Assembly: GCA_003695555.1 (NCBI GenBank) | Contig: RFIU01000197.1 | Span: 1 to 15,367, forward strand | Direction of reading: 5' to 3' | Length of the DNA stretch: 15,367 bases | Source of the DNA: Alphaproteobacteria bacterium | GTDB taxonomy: Bacteria; Pseudomonadota; Alphaproteobacteria; Sphingomonadales; Rhodothalassiaceae | Part shown: piece by piece, positions 13,332 through 15,367 of the stretch | How positions within the stretch are numbered: position 1 is the stretch's first letter | Layout of the letters: every line of letters starts with the position of its first letter | Notes under the pieces: model-generated | What the model was told of the DNA's origin: nothing | The model's input: only the letters and a program-made list of their open reading frames with translations | Databases searched by the model: none | Program-made: the position numbers and the translations under genes

Positions 13332-15367
13332 ATGTCCACCAGAATGCTCATCGACGCGCGCCATCAGGAAGAAACGCGCGTCGCCATCATCCGGGGCAAT
13401 CGCGTAGAGGAATTCGACTACGAATCCGTCACCAAGAAGCAGATCAAGGGCAATATTTATCTTGCCAAGGTGACCCGTGTAGAACCGTCGCTGCAGGCGG
13501 CCTTCGTCGACTTCGGCGGCAACCGCCACGGCTTTCTGCCGTTCAGCGAAATCCATCCCGACTATTATCAGATCCCGGTCGCCGACCGCGAAGCCCTGCT
13601 GCGTGAAGAACGCGAGGATGCGCGCGCTGACGCCGAGACCGACGAGGCCGAAGGCGACGCGCGGGCAAGCGCCGAGAACGCCGGTAACGGCGAGGAAGTG
13701 GAGGTCGAATCGATCGAAGGCGCAGAAGAGGACGAAGAAGAGCGTCGTCCGCGCCGGCGCCTGCGGCGAGGGGCACTGCGCCGTCGCTACAAGATCCAGG
13801 AGGTGATCAAGCGCCGCCAGATCCTGCTTGTTCAGGTCGCCAAGGAAGAGCGCGGCTCGAAGGGTGCGGCGCTGACCACCTATCTTTCGCTCGCCGGGCG
13901 CTATTGCGTGCTGATGCCCAACAGCCCGCGCGGCGGCGGCATTTCACGCAAGATCGCCAGCCCGAAGGAGCGCAAGAAGCTGAAGGACGTGCTGCAGGCC
14001 CTCGACGTACCGGAAGGCATGGGCTGCATCATCCGCACCGCCGGCCTCAATCGCACCAAGAGCGAGATCAAGCGCGATTTCGACTATCTCCTGCGTTTGT
14101 GGGACGATATCCGCGAGCTGACCCTGAACTCGATCGCGCCGGCGCTGATCTATGAGGAAGGCGACCTCATCAAGCGCTCGATCCGCGACCTTTACACCCG
14201 CGAAGTGGACGAGATCCTCGTCGAGGGCGAGGAAGGCTATCGCACGGCCAAGGAATTCATGAGCCTGCTGATGCCGAGCCATGCCCGCAAGGTGAAACAC
14301 TACAAGGACGACATTCCACTGTTTCATCGCTATCAGGTCGAGCAGCAGCTCGAAGCGATCCATTCGCCGATCGTCCAATTGAAGTCGGGTGGCTATCTGG
14401 TCATCAATCCGACCGAAGCGCTGGTCGCCATCGACGTCAATTCCGGCCGGGCAACCCGTGAGCACAATATCGAGGAAACCGCGCTCCAGACCAATCTCGA
14501 GGCGGCCGAGGAAATCGCCAGACAGTTGCGGTTGCGCGATCTTGCCGGGCTCATCGTCATTGACTTCATCGACATGGAAGACCGCAGCAACGTCAGGGCG
14601 GTCGAGAAGCGCCTGAAGGAGGCGCTGAAATCCGACCGGGCACGGCTTCAGGTCGGGCGGATCTCGTCCTTCGGCCTGCTCGAAATGTCGCGACAGCGCC
14701 TGCGTCCCAATCTCGTCGAGGCCAGCACCATCACCTGCCCGCGCTGCGCGGGAACCGGTGTCGTGCGCTCGATCCAGTCGGGGGCGCTCGCGATCCTGCG
14801 CGCCATCGAGGAAGAGGGCATTCGCAATCGTTCGGAAGCGATCACGATCAAGGCGCCGAGCGATATCGCCTTCTATCTGCTCAACGAAAAGCGCGGTGCG
14901 CTTGCCGAACTTGAGACCCGCTATGATCTTCGCCTGACCATTGATACCCATGGCGAACTCGGGGCCGAACCCTATCTGATGGAACGCACCGCCCGGGCGC
15001 TGCCGAGCGCCGATGATGCCGCCAAGGTGGAGGATCATGTCGTGCGTCCCTCCGAACCGACACCGGCAGCGGTTGAAGAAACCGAGGCGGCGGGAACCGC
15101 CGAGACGGGTGAGACGGAGGAAGACAAGCCGCGGCGCAAGCGGCGGCGGCGGCCGAGGCGCCGTCGACCGGCCGGTGAGGGGGAAGCTGGCACCACGACC
15201 TTTGATGAAGATTCGCAGGAAGAGGGCGTAAAGGCTGAAGCTTCCAAGAAAAATTCCGAGGCTGGCCTGGAAGGTGAGGAGCCGTCAGGGGAAGCTGCTG
15301 TCCCGGACGAAAGCGCTGCGCCAACCCGCAAGCGCCGGACCAGTCGCCGCCGCAAAAGCGGGACGGA
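13332..15367 (+). CDS. rne: Ribonuclease E (3' end outside the window)
   Basis: RNase E is the endonuclease that starts most mRNA decay and processes rRNA and tRNA precursors, and it scaffolds the degradosome. The visible 678 residues contain the RNase H-like start (MSTRMLIDARHQEETRVAI) and the S1 domain from about residue 36. The S1 region is split by a charged, acid-then-arginine-rich insertion at about 88-150, a known alphaproteobacterial trait. DNase I-like catalytic aspartates are Asp368 (AIDVNSGR) and Asp411 (VIDFIDMED), 43 residues apart as in E. coli (303/346). The Zn-link cysteines are Cys469 and Cys472 (CPRCAGTG). After about 560 the chain becomes low-complexity, with PRRKRRRRPRRRRP (600-613) a likely RNA-binding site. 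The ATG at 13332 has AGGAG nine bases upstream. The frame is open to the edge, so the degradosome scaffold end is not seen. RNase G is excluded by the S1 insertion and long tail. Confidence 0.97.
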   Translation, partial: MSTRMLIDARHQEETRVAIIRGNRVEEFDYESVTKKQIKGNIYLAKVTRVEPSLQAAFVDFGGNRHGFLPFSEIHPDYYQIPVADREALLREEREDARADAETDEAEGDARASAENAGNGEEVEVESIEGAEEDEEERRPRRRLRRGALRRRYKIQEVIKRRQILLVQVAKEERGSKGAALTTYLSLAGRYCVLMPNSPRGGGISRKIASPKERKKLKDVLQALDVPEGMGCIIRTAGLNRTKSEIKRDFDYLLRLWDDIRELTLNSIAPALIYEEGDLIKRSIRDLYTREVDEILVEGEEGYRTAKEFMSLLMPSHARKVKHYKDDIPLFHRYQVEQQLEAIHSPIVQLKSGGYLVINPTEALVAIDVNSGRATREHNIEETALQTNLEAAEEIARQLRLRDLAGLIVIDFIDMEDRSNVRAVEKRLKEALKSDRARLQVGRISSFGLLEMSRQRLRPNLVEASTITCPRCAGTGVVRSIQSGALAILRAIEEEGIRNRSEAITIKAPSDIAFYLLNEKRGALAELETRYDLRLTIDTHGELGAEPYLMERTARALPSADDAAKVEDHVVRPSEPTPAAVEETEAAGTAETGETEEDKPRRKRRRRPRRRRPAGEGEAGTTTFDEDSQEEGVKAEASKKNSEAGLEGEEPSGEAAVPDESAAPTRKRRTSRRRKSGT

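Noticed and set aside
13063..13407. A GTG-initiated 114-codon frame that could be a leader peptide for rne
   Set aside because: It runs out of frame into the rne start with no strong ribosome site, and its second half is only the shadow of rne.
1..15367. Search for transposase, integrase, toxin-antitoxin, CRISPR, tRNA or prophage elements
   Set aside because: No matching protein motifs, terminal inverted repeats, regular spacer arrays or cloverleaf-like sequences were seen; the window looks like core chromosome.

Overview
The window reads as high-GC chromosomal DNA from an alphaproteobacterium. The sphingomonad side of the class is a reasonable guess but unproven. Three things support the class: the lexA promoter carries a direct-repeat SOS box of the alphaproteobacterial type (GTTC-N7-GTTC); RNase E has a long charged insertion in its S1 region, as in other alphaproteobacteria; and rne stands divergent from an amidase-PBP1A pair, a common arrangement in this class. 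No insertion sequence, prophage, CRISPR array, tRNA or rRNA was seen.

Left part (1-4025, minus strand): an apparent operon read leftward, ppx/gppA-type phosphatase, rlmE, guaB and rsmB (cut by the window edge). ppx and rlmE overlap by 4 bases (ATGA). The genes link guanine nucleotide supply and (p)ppGpp/polyphosphate turnover with rRNA modification. purB lies divergently to the right (4281-5618), so two purine-biosynthesis genes flank this unit, with back-to-back candidate promoters in the 255-base gap.

Middle (5619-8641): purB converges on lexA across a 310-base gap rich in short repeats and hairpins. lexA (minus strand) has a clear self-regulated promoter whose -10 box sits inside the SOS box. 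Upstream of it is an Old Yellow Enzyme family flavin oxidoreductase of an unusual long type, followed by a 350-base non-coding stretch with clustered palindromes.

Right part (8642-15367): mrcA/PBP1A and an AmiC-type amidase form a leftward cell-wall pair. rne runs rightward from a probable promoter near 12761-12789 with an apparent leader of about 535 bases containing several strong hairpins, and leaves the window before its stop codon.

Most of the window is ordinary housekeeping sequence, and I found no convincing undescribed multi-gene system. The items most worth a second look are the structured rne leader, the lexA promoter, the atypical flavoenzyme with its palindrome-rich upstream region, and the purB/lexA convergent gap.
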